Shown piece after piece: positions 53,756 to 61,707 of a DNA stretch of 64,000 nt. Both the position numbers and the translations under genes were made by a program. The notes beneath the pieces were generated by a model, which was not told the origin of the DNA, did not search any database, and saw only the letters and a list, made by a program, of their open reading frames with translations. Numbering within the stretch: the stretch's first letter is position 1; the number at the start of each line of letters is the position of its first letter. This stretch comes from an uncultured Clostridia bacterium (lineage in GTDB: Bacteria; Bacillota; Clostridia; TANB77; CAG-508), in contig CAQPBJ010000008.1 of assembly GCA_948852945.1 (NCBI GenBank), positions 1 through 64,000 of the forward strand, given 5' to 3'.

Positions 53756-53968
53756 TTGCGACTGTAAAGTACTCTAATATATATAATCATTAATCTAAAA
53801 GAATTTACGCCATTATAGCTCAGTTGGTAGATGCTGGAGTTGTTCGAACGAAGTGAGTTACAAATCCAGTATGCGAAACGCAGTGTAGCTGCTTGCGACT
53901 GTAAAGTACTCTAATGTATATAATCATTAATCTAAAAGAAACCACGCCATTATAGCTCAGTTGGTAGA
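53756..53968 (+). repeat. 137-bp duplication with a partial tRNA-Thr copy
   Basis: Two 76-bp direct repeats (53756-53831 and 53893-53968) differ at four positions. Each contains a leader (TTGCGACTGTAAAG...) and the first 23 bases of tRNA-Thr. In the left copy the tRNA sequence stops at 53831 and continues into unrelated DNA with small palindromes (GCGAAACGC and a CTGGA/TCCAG pairing), while the right copy continues into the full tRNA. The left copy is a truncated tRNA pseudogene made by duplication and replacement of the 3' part. Confidence 0.85.
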
Positions 53969-54021
53969 GCAACAGATTCGTAACCTGTAGGCCGGCAGTT
54001 CAATTCTGCCTAATGGCTCCA
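53946..54021 (+). tRNA. tRNA-Thr (anticodon CGU)
   Basis: Acceptor arms GCCATTA/TAATGGC, a D arm GCTC/GAGC, T arm GGCAG/CTGCC around TTCAATT, discriminator T73 and encoded CCA. The anticodon loop TTCGTAA gives anticodon CGT. The anticodon stem ACAGA/CCTGT has an A-C mismatch at the pair closing the loop (31-39), which is unusual for this tRNA. Confidence 0.93.
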
Positions 54022-54059
54022 AAAAAAAATCATCACTAATACTTAGTGATGATTTTTTC
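54022..54059. terminator. Bidirectional terminator between tRNA-Thr and the CAP-protein gene
   Basis: TCATCACTAA, a TAC loop and TTAGTGATGA are flanked by runs of A on the left and T on the right, so the hairpin works for the plus-strand tRNA and for the minus-strand gene at 54062-56158. Confidence 0.88.
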
Positions 54060-54061
54060 TA

Positions 54062-56158
54062 TTAATGTCTACCATGCATTTTATTAATTTTTTTCAAAGT
54101 ACGTGCTTTTCTCATTTTAGAAATTTGTCCAGCTACTGAACCTGCAGCCTTCGCTTTTGTAATCTCTATAGCACCTAATGATACAACAGTTGTTACTCCA
54201 ACCCCAGCTGTTACTACTGCTGCTGTGTTACCTTTACTTTCTTCAGTTGCAACACCTTGATTTTTTTTCACATTATTAATTTCTTCAATACCTGATTTTA
54301 CATTTCTATCATTTGCAACATCTTCAACAACAGGAGTTTCAGGTTCTTTTTCTTCTAATAATGGTAAAATAGCAGTTCCTTGTTTAACTACTTTTTCACA
54401 ATCTTTACAATATAAGTCTCCTGTATATCCACCTATTTCTCCATTTACTTCTGTTGCATTTCTTAATTCTACATTAAGATGATATTCTTTATCAATTTCT
54501 CCATATTCTTCATTACAAACTTCGCATTTTGCTTTGCTTGAACATGTTGCTTTACCACCTTTATGACCCAAAGCAGGAATTACTCTTCCTAATTCCACTA
54601 TTCCTTTACATTCTTTACAATATTTAATTCCTGTAAATCCTTTAACTGTACATGTTGGTGCTATATAGTCTTTTACATCTGTATCACCAGTATGAACAGA
54701 GCTTACTTCTCCATAACTTACATTACAAACTTCGCATTTTGCTTTGCTTGAACATGTTGCTGGAGTACCTCTATGTTCTTCTTTTACAGTATAACCGCAA
54801 ACTGTACATCTTTTTATATGGTATAATTCATCTGTTTCATATTCTTCAGTATATTGATGTACATCTTCGATACAATTTCCACAATCTAAACATTTTTTAG
54901 AATGATGTTCACCATCTGTTTCAAATTCTTCTGCATATCTATGTGGAAGTAATGCTATTTCATTTCCATTTTCAACTAAAGCTTCGCAATGTGTACAATA
55001 TATATCACCAGTATATCCACTTTCTGTACATGTTGCATTCTTTGAATTTCTTACTTCTGTATTAGTATGAGGGCAATAAATTTCAAAGTTTATTGTATTT
55101 TTTCCTATATATTCCCCTTTACCAGTTATAGTAATTGTGGCTGTACCAACTTCAACATTATTTTCATAACTAACATCATATTGATCTGGTGAAACAGTTT
55201 TTCCTCTTGCTGATACTACTGTTACATCAGGCTTCTTTTCTGTTCCATCATAAGCACATCTACTTTCACTTAATGTAATAACAGATCCTTCTACTGTTTT
55301 CTCTAATACCTTTATAGGTATTAAAATAACCTCATTACCTACAATTGCTTTTAAATTTGTTGTTCCTACCATTAAAGGTACAATTTTATTTCCTACAATT
55401 TTAGCAACTCTTCTATTTTCTATGCTCCAACTATATGGAATTATGACATTTTTATTTCCACCAAATCCATTTTGAACTAATATTGTAGTTTCTAATGTTG
55501 GTAGCTCTGCTTCTTCTCCAATTTCTAGGTCAAATTCAGATTTTGATACAGTATTTTTCATACTAGTTATTTTACTAGAATCAACAAATACATTTCTGTT
55601 ATCATATCTGTCTAATGGATTTGTTACACATCTATCAGTTGATACTCCAAACTCTTGTACCCAGTAATCTACACCATTATAAGTAACATGTGCTATACCT
55701 ACTGAAATATATCTTCCATTAAGCATATTTTTTCTAGTTACATTATTTAAATATTCTTCAGCTGTTCCTTTCCACTCATTAAAAGCTCCTTCTGAATTCT
55801 TACCATAACCTACAAGTATATTCTCACAGTAACTTCTTACTCCATGATAAGTAACAGAATTATACCATTGACCATTTGGTCTTGTATGAGAATATGAAAT
55901 AGCTATTTCAGCAGCTCTTTGCATAGCTATTTGTTCCAAATCATAACTATAAACAAGTGATCTTATATTTTCTTCTGTTCTTAAATTATTTATCATCTTT
56001 AGCATGTTTCTCGCATCTGATTGCCCATATTTTACACTTACAGTAACTTGATATTCTCTGTTATTTATTGCATATGTAGAACTAATAAATAGATTTAATA
56101 ACATCATACTTAATATTACTATAAGTATCATAAGGCTAACTATTTTTTGTCTGTTCAC
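54062..56158 (-). CDS. Secreted CAP-domain protein with zinc-ribbon-like Cys repeats
   Basis: The 698-residue protein has a signal/anchor (about 6-30), a CAP/SCP domain (about 45-175, with AEIAISYSHTRPNG and YCENILVG), a strand-rich Ig-like region (about 205-285), a repeat region with YDGTEKKPDVTV, then several C-x2-C pairs (for example IYCTHCEAL, KCLDCGNC, RCTVCGY, KCEVCN twice, KYCKECKG, LYCKDCEK) spaced over about 360-590, a membrane helix near 655-675 and a basic tail. CAP domains appear in wall-associated proteins with roles such as protease or binding activity. The Cys clusters resemble zinc ribbons, and outside the cell could be disulfides. Confidence 0.88.
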   Translation of the reverse strand: MNRQKIVSLMILIVILSMMLLNLFISSTYAINNREYQVTVSVKYGQSDARNMLKMINNLRTEENIRSLVYSYDLEQIAMQRAAEIAISYSHTRPNGQWYNSVTYHGVRSYCENILVGYGKNSEGAFNEWKGTAEEYLNNVTRKNMLNGRYISVGIAHVTYNGVDYWVQEFGVSTDRCVTNPLDRYDNRNVFVDSSKITSMKNTVSKSEFDLEIGEEAELPTLETTILVQNGFGGNKNVIIPYSWSIENRRVAKIVGNKIVPLMVGTTNLKAIVGNEVILIPIKVLEKTVEGSVITLSESRCAYDGTEKKPDVTVVSARGKTVSPDQYDVSYENNVEVGTATITITGKGEYIGKNTINFEIYCPHTNTEVRNSKNATCTESGYTGDIYCTHCEALVENGNEIALLPHRYAEEFETDGEHHSKKCLDCGNCIEDVHQYTEEYETDELYHIKRCTVCGYTVKEEHRGTPATCSSKAKCEVCNVSYGEVSSVHTGDTDVKDYIAPTCTVKGFTGIKYCKECKGIVELGRVIPALGHKGGKATCSSKAKCEVCNEEYGEIDKEYHLNVELRNATEVNGEIGGYTGDLYCKDCEKVVKQGTAILPLLEEKEPETPVVEDVANDRNVKSGIEEINNVKKNQGVATEESKGNTAAVVTAGVGVTTVVSLGAIEITKAKAAGSVAGQISKMRKARTLKKINKMHGRH

Positions 56159-56411
56159 TCTTTCTCCTCCTTTAACTTTTTATGTTACCTATGCAGTTTA
56201 CTTTTTTACTTGACGTTTGTTGTACTTTTTGTGTGAAAACATTATATATGCGTAACTTTCAATTGTCAATAAAAATATTATTTTTTATTTAATTATGTTA
56301 CTACATTATTTTAGTGCACATTATTTTCATAACATAAACACTATACCTTATTTTGAAGTAATTCATCAAACGCTTATAAATGCAGGTTTTCATCTTTCAC
56401 AAAAATATTAT
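56159..56411. other. Non-coding gap upstream of the CAP-protein gene
   Basis: The first 20 bases are the ribosome site of the CAP-protein gene. The rest is AT-rich with no open frame, tRNA or riboswitch that I recognise. TTGACG-like and AT-rich hexamers on the minus strand could supply its promoter, but I cannot define one. Confidence 0.5.
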
Positions 56412-56412
56412 A

Positions 56413-56475
56413 AAAAAAATTAGTTATCAAAATGAATATAATCTAATTTAATTCACTTCAATAACTAATTTTTTT
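56413..56475 (-). terminator. Terminator of the 56485-56946 gene
   Basis: AAAAAAATTAGTTAT (56413-56427) and ATAACTAATTTTTTT (56461-56475) are perfect inverted copies of 15 bases with a 33-base loop. The U tract falls on both strands. It begins ten bases from the stop codon. Confidence 0.78.
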
Positions 56476-56484
56476 ATTTTATAA

Positions 56485-56946
56485 TTATTTATTCTTAAAT
56501 ATAGACAAAATCTTATTAAATATCTTTTTAAAAATATTTTCTTTGTATTCAACTAAAGCTAAATTTTCTTGTGTCTGAACCTGTTCCTGTTTATTTTCTT
56601 CATTCTCCATTTTAGGAAAAAGATTATCTGGATTATACTTTTCTCTTTTGGCTTCCTCAATTTCATTTAGTTTTGTTTGCTCAAAATTCAAAATTTTCTC
56701 TTTTTGTTTTTGTGTAGCTAAGTAATCTCTAAAAATAATAGCCAAAATAGTTTGTGCCTTTACTGATATTTTCCAATCTGCTAATGGTCTACTTAAATCT
56801 ACATTGTACATGTACTCAGTATCCATATTTTTTTCTAAAGTAAGTATAAGTTCTTCTGGAATTTTTCGATAGTCTTTATCAGATAAACTATTTAAAATAT
56901 TTACAACTTCAGTATATGCTTTTTTAGTTTCAATATTAATACTCAT
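56485..56946 (-). CDS. Small charged protein, paralogue of 28187-28633, unknown
   Basis: A 153-residue protein with the same pattern as the protein at 28187-28633: TKKAYTEVVNIL, KIPEELILTLEK, a Tyr-Asn-Val-Asp-Leu-Ser-Arg-Pro stretch, YNPDNLF and a Lys/Phe-rich amphipathic end. Its start overlaps the end of the upstream gene by 11 bases, so it is made with the 446-residue protein. The pair suggests a small conserved subunit whose partner differs. Unknown function. Confidence 0.75.
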   Translation of the reverse strand: MSINIETKKAYTEVVNILNSLSDKDYRKIPEELILTLEKNMDTEYMYNVDLSRPLADWKISVKAQTILAIIFRDYLATQKQKEKILNFEQTKLNEIEEAKREKYNPDNLFPKMENEENKQEQVQTQENLALVEYKENIFKKIFNKILSIFKNK

Positions 56947-58276
56947 TATCTACTCCTATATCTTTTTCATTCTTTTGTAATCCGCTGAGCTCTGCTTCTG
57001 CTTGTTTTTTTCCTAAAATATCTTCTTGCATAGGTAATGTAAATTTTCCAATTCTTACAGCTAAATTCTGTCTCTCATATTCCTTCATATTCTCAAAAAC
57101 TTTTGTAGCTTCTGGATCCAATTTAGCATTTCTTCTTCCTTGTAAATTAGCTAATTCTATAAAATTTTCTTTTCCAACAATATCATATAAACCTTCCATT
57201 CCTTCACATCTTGCATCTAATATTGCTGATTCGTATCTATCAAAAAATTTATAGTTTGTATCAAAATTACTAATATCATAGTCACTAGTATTATATATAT
57301 CATATCCTAAATTTCTCAAAGCTGGATATATTCGACTATTTAAAATAACTTGATGCATACATTCTGACTCGAAATTTACATTTTCATTTTCTATACTATA
57401 TTCATTAAATCCGGTTCTAAATTCTTTTTTACCTGTATTTTCATTAGTTTTCTCAGTTCTTTCTAATGTATGCAATATTTCATGTGCTAATTTTCCTAAT
57501 GTTTGAGCCTTATCTGATTTTAATGAAAGAAATATATGATCTCTATATTTATCATTACTTTCTCTGTCTTTTAATGATGTTACAAATGCACCTGGTATTG
57601 ACATTTCTAAAGGTAAATCTAATTCATCTACTTCTTGAGCATCTACATCTGTTAACTCTTCCATCATATTTTCATATGATGAACCAATGACTCCAACATT
57701 TCTTCTAGTTTCTAAATCAATTTTATTACCTTCGCTATGATATCTTTTAGCTATATCAGGTAATTCATTTTCATATTTTTTGGCAGAATACATATCTTCT
57801 AACTTATATCTATCTGCTATGCTTTCTAAAACATCATTTTTTTGACCTTCGAATGTCCTCTGCCAAGCAAAATCTAATAAATTAAAACTACCATTAAATT
57901 CATAATCCTGCATTTCTTTTTCCAGTTCTAAAGCCTCTTCTGGTGAAAGTTCTGATTTTATTTCTTCTAATACTTGACGCTGAAGTTGTATCCTTTTTTC
58001 TTTTCCTTCTTGCTCAACTTCTTTTTTTCTAGTTTCATACTCTTGAAAAGCTTCTTCAAACAAAGGATCATTTAATTCATCTGCCAATCCTTGTTCTTCT
58101 AAAAATTTTTTCAACTCTTCTAATGTAAATTTAGAATGAATATCAATTTTACTCATATTTGCTTCAAACTGTGCTCTACGTTTTTCTCCATAAACTTGAA
58201 CACATACATCTAGTAAATCTTGTTTGAACTTTTCATCTATAACATTTTTATATTTATCATATAATTCTTTTTTCAT
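56936..58276 (-). CDS. Helical protein with an HExxH metallopeptidase-like motif
   Basis: The 446-residue soluble protein is helical and acidic at the N terminus (about 1-200). Near residue 265 it has GKLAHEILHTLER, the His-Glu-x-x-His zinc-binding pattern, with acidic residues downstream (NENVNFESECMHQ). No signal peptide is present. A cytoplasmic zincin is possible. No family is recognised, and HExxH alone is weak evidence because it can occur by chance. It is cotranscribed with a small paralogue protein. Confidence 0.72.
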   Translation of the reverse strand: MKKELYDKYKNVIDEKFKQDLLDVCVQVYGEKRRAQFEANMSKIDIHSKFTLEELKKFLEEQGLADELNDPLFEEAFQEYETRKKEVEQEGKEKRIQLQRQVLEEIKSELSPEEALELEKEMQDYEFNGSFNLLDFAWQRTFEGQKNDVLESIADRYKLEDMYSAKKYENELPDIAKRYHSEGNKIDLETRRNVGVIGSSYENMMEELTDVDAQEVDELDLPLEMSIPGAFVTSLKDRESNDKYRDHIFLSLKSDKAQTLGKLAHEILHTLERTEKTNENTGKKEFRTGFNEYSIENENVNFESECMHQVILNSRIYPALRNLGYDIYNTSDYDISNFDTNYKFFDRYESAILDARCEGMEGLYDIVGKENFIELANLQGRRNAKLDPEATKVFENMKEYERQNLAVRIGKFTLPMQEDILGKKQAEAELSGLQKNEKDIGVDNEY

Positions 58277-58312
58277 AAATTTCTCCTCTTTTTATTTATG
58301 TAAAAAGTTCAT

Positions 58313-59506
58313 TTATTCTTTAGTTATCTTCCCATATACTCCGCCACCACCAGCTGTAATATTCATTTTTCCTTCTCTTGCTGCAACTATACTACTTGCA
58401 ACTTTAGATCCTACTACTCCTTCAATATCATCATAAGATAATTTGTGTAATATGTTCATCTCAGTTTCAAAAGTATCTAACAATTTTTCTATCGTCTTTC
58501 CACCTACTCCTGGAATAAAAGTAAGTGGTATTTGATATACATATTCTGGTCTAAATTTAGGACTTTTAGTATCTTTTTTATCTTTAATTACTTCAATTCT
58601 ATCATACACACCCATAGTAATATTTCTGCTATCACAAGTATCGCAATGAATTACTGGAGCATTGCCTGGAATATTTTTATTACAAACTTCACAATAAGTT
58701 CTATGATACTTTCCAAGTTTAGGATCTAAACCATAATTAGCAATAATTTTTCTTCCAGCTTCATTTTTTAAAGCCATTACAAATTCCTTAAAACTAATAT
58801 CTTCAATTTGAATTTTATTATATTCTCTAGCAATTTTAGGAAGTGAATGTGCATCAGAATTAGTTAAAAATGTTTTAGTTTCTAACTCACTAATTTTATC
58901 TGCTAAAAATGTATCAGAACTCAAACCTAATTCTATTGCTGGAATATCTTTATATTTTTCTTTAAATATACGTTCTAACCTTTGAGTACAATTCCCATAA
59001 AAACTTTTATGTGGTGTAAAAGCATGTGCTGGAACTAGTATTCCATTATATTTTTTAACAATATCAATTAATTCATATGCTGATATATTAGCTCTTTGTG
59101 AACTTAAAGTAATATTTTTTATATGTGTAGACATTTCTTTTGAAAAGTTCTTTATATCTACTAATGTTGGAAAATAGCATAAATTATGAGCACTACCTGT
59201 TTTACCATTTTCATTTATTTCAGATGTTTCGATTTCACTACCTAAAATAATACATAATTTATCTTTATAAATTATTCCACCATCTTTAATTTCGTATGCC
59301 TCACCTGTTGCTAAAAATTTTTCTATATCTTCAATTACGTATGGCGATGCGCAATCTATAATTCCTGCTATATTTATTCCTTTTCTATTTACACATTCTT
59401 TAGCTATATTAGCAAAATTTAAACTTCTTGCTGCTGTTATTTTTATTGGTTTATTATTTTCACTTCTTCCTATGTGAATGTGCATATCTGCAAATACTTC
59501 GTACAT
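58313..59506 (-). CDS. EndoQ-like PHP endonuclease
   Basis: A 397-residue protein. The PHP domain begins YEVFADMHIHIGRS and continues with GIIDCASP, LGSEIETSE, LVPAHAFTPHK and FLTNSDAHS, giving the metal site. A zinc-finger-like CEVCNKNIPG and CDTCDSRN pair follows near residue 290-310, and the C-terminal helix-hairpin-helix region has FIPGVGGKTIEKLL and VVGSKVASSIVAA. This order matches endonuclease Q, which nicks DNA on the 5' side of deaminated bases. A repair role is likely. The ATG follows GAGGAAAA. Confidence 0.85.
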   Translation of the reverse strand: MYEVFADMHIHIGRSENNKPIKITAARSLNFANIAKECVNRKGINIAGIIDCASPYVIEDIEKFLATGEAYEIKDGGIIYKDKLCIILGSEIETSEINENGKTGSAHNLCYFPTLVDIKNFSKEMSTHIKNITLSSQRANISAYELIDIVKKYNGILVPAHAFTPHKSFYGNCTQRLERIFKEKYKDIPAIELGLSSDTFLADKISELETKTFLTNSDAHSLPKIAREYNKIQIEDISFKEFVMALKNEAGRKIIANYGLDPKLGKYHRTYCEVCNKNIPGNAPVIHCDTCDSRNITMGVYDRIEVIKDKKDTKSPKFRPEYVYQIPLTFIPGVGGKTIEKLLDTFETEMNILHKLSYDDIEGVVGSKVASSIVAAREGKMNITAGGGGVYGKITKE

Positions 59507-59532
59507 CTATTTTTCCTCCATAAAATCATATC

Positions 59533-59561
59533 AAAAAAGCTACATTAATAATAAATGTAGC
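59533..59561 (-). terminator. Terminator of the 59570-60358 gene
   Basis: GCTACATT (59539-59546) and AATGTAGC (59554-59561) form an eight-pair stem, then TTTTTT on the minus strand, eight bases past the stop codon. Confidence 0.85.
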
Positions 59562-59569
59562 CATTTACG

Positions 59570-60358
59570 TTATTTTAAATCTTCAACATCAAATCCTGGT
59601 AAAAGCGGAGCTTCTTGGAAAAGTTTTAACTTTGCTCTGGCTTTCTTTAATTCATCTAATAAGTTTCCACCCATTCTAAGTTCAGCTTCCCTTTTTCTAA
59701 AAGCTTCTTGATTTCTTTCAGATGCTGCATATATTTCTCTTACAGCTCCTGGAACATCATTTCTAGTAACACAATTCATATCTTTTTGTAATCTTGATAA
59801 TAAGCCTAAGTGCATAACTTGCATGCTTTCCATTATATCAACAAATTCTTCAAATTGTGATAAATACATATTTTTTATTCCAACCATATTTTTATTTGAT
59901 AATATTTCTAATGCTTCTGGTACACTATAAGGTAATCTATCTGATCTATGAACTAACAAAGCTCCAAATTGTTCTGATAATTCTAGTACATCACTTTCTT
60001 TTTCTCTAGGAACATTAGGATTTTGTCCAACTCTAGAATGTTCTGCACAAATCTTACAGAATTTATCATTAAAACCTAATGCTTTTAAAAACTGTTTATA
60101 CTCTTCTTGAGATTTTTTTAATCTTGTTAATTCTTGTGGAGAATCTATTTTTAAACAATCATATAAAAGAGCTGCAGATAAAACTAAATTTTTGTCAACA
60201 TCAATTTTCATTACATCTATAAATTCTCTGGCTAATTCAGCTTTCATTATAACTGATGTATTAAAAAAAGTATTTTTCTTTTTCTTTAAATAGCTTGCAA
60301 TCTCAATTTTTCTAATAAAATCTGGTTCATTTAACATATATTGAGCAAATGTTGCCAT
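59570..60358 (-). CDS. Degenerate HD-domain-like protein
   Basis: I use ATG 60358 after TGGAGG, which gives 262 residues. The layout is that of a small HD phosphohydrolase: VLSAALLYDCLKID where a His-Asp pair would be (Tyr-Asp instead), CAEHSRVGQNP and LVHRSDRLPYSV. One metal ligand position is therefore missing, and activity is doubtful. A C-terminal helical region with RKREAELRMGG follows. It may be a nucleotide-binding or signalling protein derived from an HD enzyme. Monocistronic on the minus strand. Confidence 0.65.
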   Translation of the reverse strand: MATFAQYMLNEPDFIRKIEIASYLKKKKNTFFNTSVIMKAELAREFIDVMKIDVDKNLVLSAALLYDCLKIDSPQELTRLKKSQEEYKQFLKALGFNDKFCKICAEHSRVGQNPNVPREKESDVLELSEQFGALLVHRSDRLPYSVPEALEILSNKNMVGIKNMYLSQFEEFVDIMESMQVMHLGLLSRLQKDMNCVTRNDVPGAVREIYAASERNQEAFRKREAELRMGGNLLDELKKARAKLKLFQEAPLLPGFDVEDLK

Positions 60359-60463
60359 AATTTTTCCTCCACATATAATATGCACACATTATATGTCATG
60401 TATTATTATTTTTCAACAAATGTAATATAAATGTAACAATATATTTATTGCTAATTTATACAC

Positions 60464-60492
60464 GCAAAAAAGGATTACTTTCGTAATCCTTA
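60464..60492 (-). terminator. Terminator of the LPATG protein gene
   Basis: AAGGATTAC (60470-60478) and GTAATCCTT (60483-60491) with a four-base loop, followed by TTTTTTGC on the minus strand. Confidence 0.86.
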
Positions 60493-60508
60493 AAATTTAT
60501 TAATTTAA

Positions 60509-60835
60509 TTAAATATTATACTTTCTAATCTTTGTATATGTATATATTGCAGATATAGAAGTTAATGCTATTAATACTATTATTCCTGTTGAAGATTCAC
60601 TTCCTGTAGCTGGTAATGGTGTATTGTTCACTGGTGCTGGAATATTATTTACAACTGGTGTATTATTTACTGCATTATTTGTAGGTACATTATTTACAGG
60701 TGTATTATTACTTGTATTTCCTGTAGAATTTCCTATATTTGTAATCTGTGCAGCAAAATTTATTTTTGCAGAACAAACAATTAGCATAATCATTAAAATA
60801 ACTGTTACTACCTTTAACTTACTTATTTTCTTCAT
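60509..60835 (-). CDS. Short LPxTG-type surface protein
   Basis: The 108-residue protein has a signal peptide (about 8-28), an Asn/Thr/Pro/Val-rich low-complexity stalk (about 33-72), LPATG at about 74-78, a hydrophobic helix and a basic tail (KIRKYNI). This is the sortase-substrate layout. The motif occurs in the repeated NNTP-rich region, so the mature part is only a short stalk, possibly a spacer or adhesin of reduced size. No sortase gene is in the window. Confidence 0.82.
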   Translation of the reverse strand: MKKISKLKVVTVILMIMLIVCSAKINFAAQITNIGNSTGNTSNNTPVNNVPTNNAVNNTPVVNNIPAPVNNTPLPATGSESSTGIIVLIALTSISAIYTYTKIRKYNI

Positions 60836-60979
60836 ATCTGTACTCCTTTGTTTTTTTATACATAACTATTATAACATAAAAAATTTTTACAATGCAATAG
60901 CTTTTTGTATTTTTTCCTCTTTTTTTGTAAATAATAGAAAAAAAGTTAAAATATTTTATCAATAAGGAGAAAAGTTTAT

Positions 60980-61255
60980 ATGACAAAACCATCAATAAAC
61001 TTATCTTGCAAAGATAACACTAAATTAATATCTTTTCTAGAAAAATTTTATAATAAAAAGTTCGATAAATCAATAGAAAATTTTTCCTTTGAAAATCCTA
61101 TTGAAATGATTGATTTATTAAGTGCTGTTGTAGATAATAATGACAAATACAATATACATGCTTGGATAAATCTAGATGAAGATATATTTTTAAGAGTAAC
61201 TAACTCTAATCTAGATGCAATTGTTAAATATCTTTATGAAAGATACCCTTATTAA
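60980..61255 (+). CDS. Small acidic protein, unknown
   Basis: A 91-residue protein with an AAGGAG ribosome site nine bases before its ATG. It is soluble and rich in Asn, Asp and Lys with two predicted helices (about 13-25 and 40-55) and a strand region LDEDIFLRVTNS. No family is recognised. Its TAA is immediately followed by the TTA stop codon of dtd, so the two genes meet with no spacer. Confidence 0.68.
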   Translation: MTKPSINLSCKDNTKLISFLEKFYNKKFDKSIENFSFENPIEMIDLLSAVVDNNDKYNIHAWINLDEDIFLRVTNSNLDAIVKYLYERYPY

Positions 61256-61693
61256 TTATTTTTCTAAAATAATTGTCACTGGTCCATCATTTAATAACTC
61301 AACTTTCATATGTGCTCCAAATATTCCAGTTCCTACATTTTTCACTTCTTTTCGACATTGTTCTACAAAATATTCATAAAGCTTCTCTGCCATTTCTGGT
61401 TTTGCACTATTTACAAAACTAGGTCTATTTCCTTTTTGAGAGTCTGCATATAATGTAAATTGAGAAACTATTAACAATTCTCCATCAATATCTTTAATAG
61501 ATAAATTCATTTTATCATTTTCATCTGTGAATACTCTTAAATTACACAATTTTTTTACTAAATAATCTGCTACTTCTTTTGTGTCTGTATGAGTTACTCC
61601 TAGTAATACTAGATATCCTTTTCCTATTTTGCCTGTAATTTTTCCCTCTACTGTTACTTGACTATTTGTTACTCTCTGAACAACTAATTTCAT
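61256..61693 (-). CDS. dtd: D-aminoacyl-tRNA deacylase
   Basis: The 145-residue enzyme removes D-amino acids from tRNA. The two family motifs are present: LIVSQFTLYADSQKGNRPSF and NDGPVTIILEK (usual form NGPVT). The start MKLVVQRVTNSQVTVEG is typical. It is conserved housekeeping and lies between a small unknown plus-strand gene and a zinc-ribbon gene. Confidence 0.95.
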   Translation of the reverse strand: MKLVVQRVTNSQVTVEGKITGKIGKGYLVLLGVTHTDTKEVADYLVKKLCNLRVFTDENDKMNLSIKDIDGELLIVSQFTLYADSQKGNRPSFVNSAKPEMAEKLYEYFVEQCRKEVKNVGTGIFGAHMKVELLNDGPVTIILEK

Positions 61694-61707
61694 TTTATTT
61701 CCTCATT

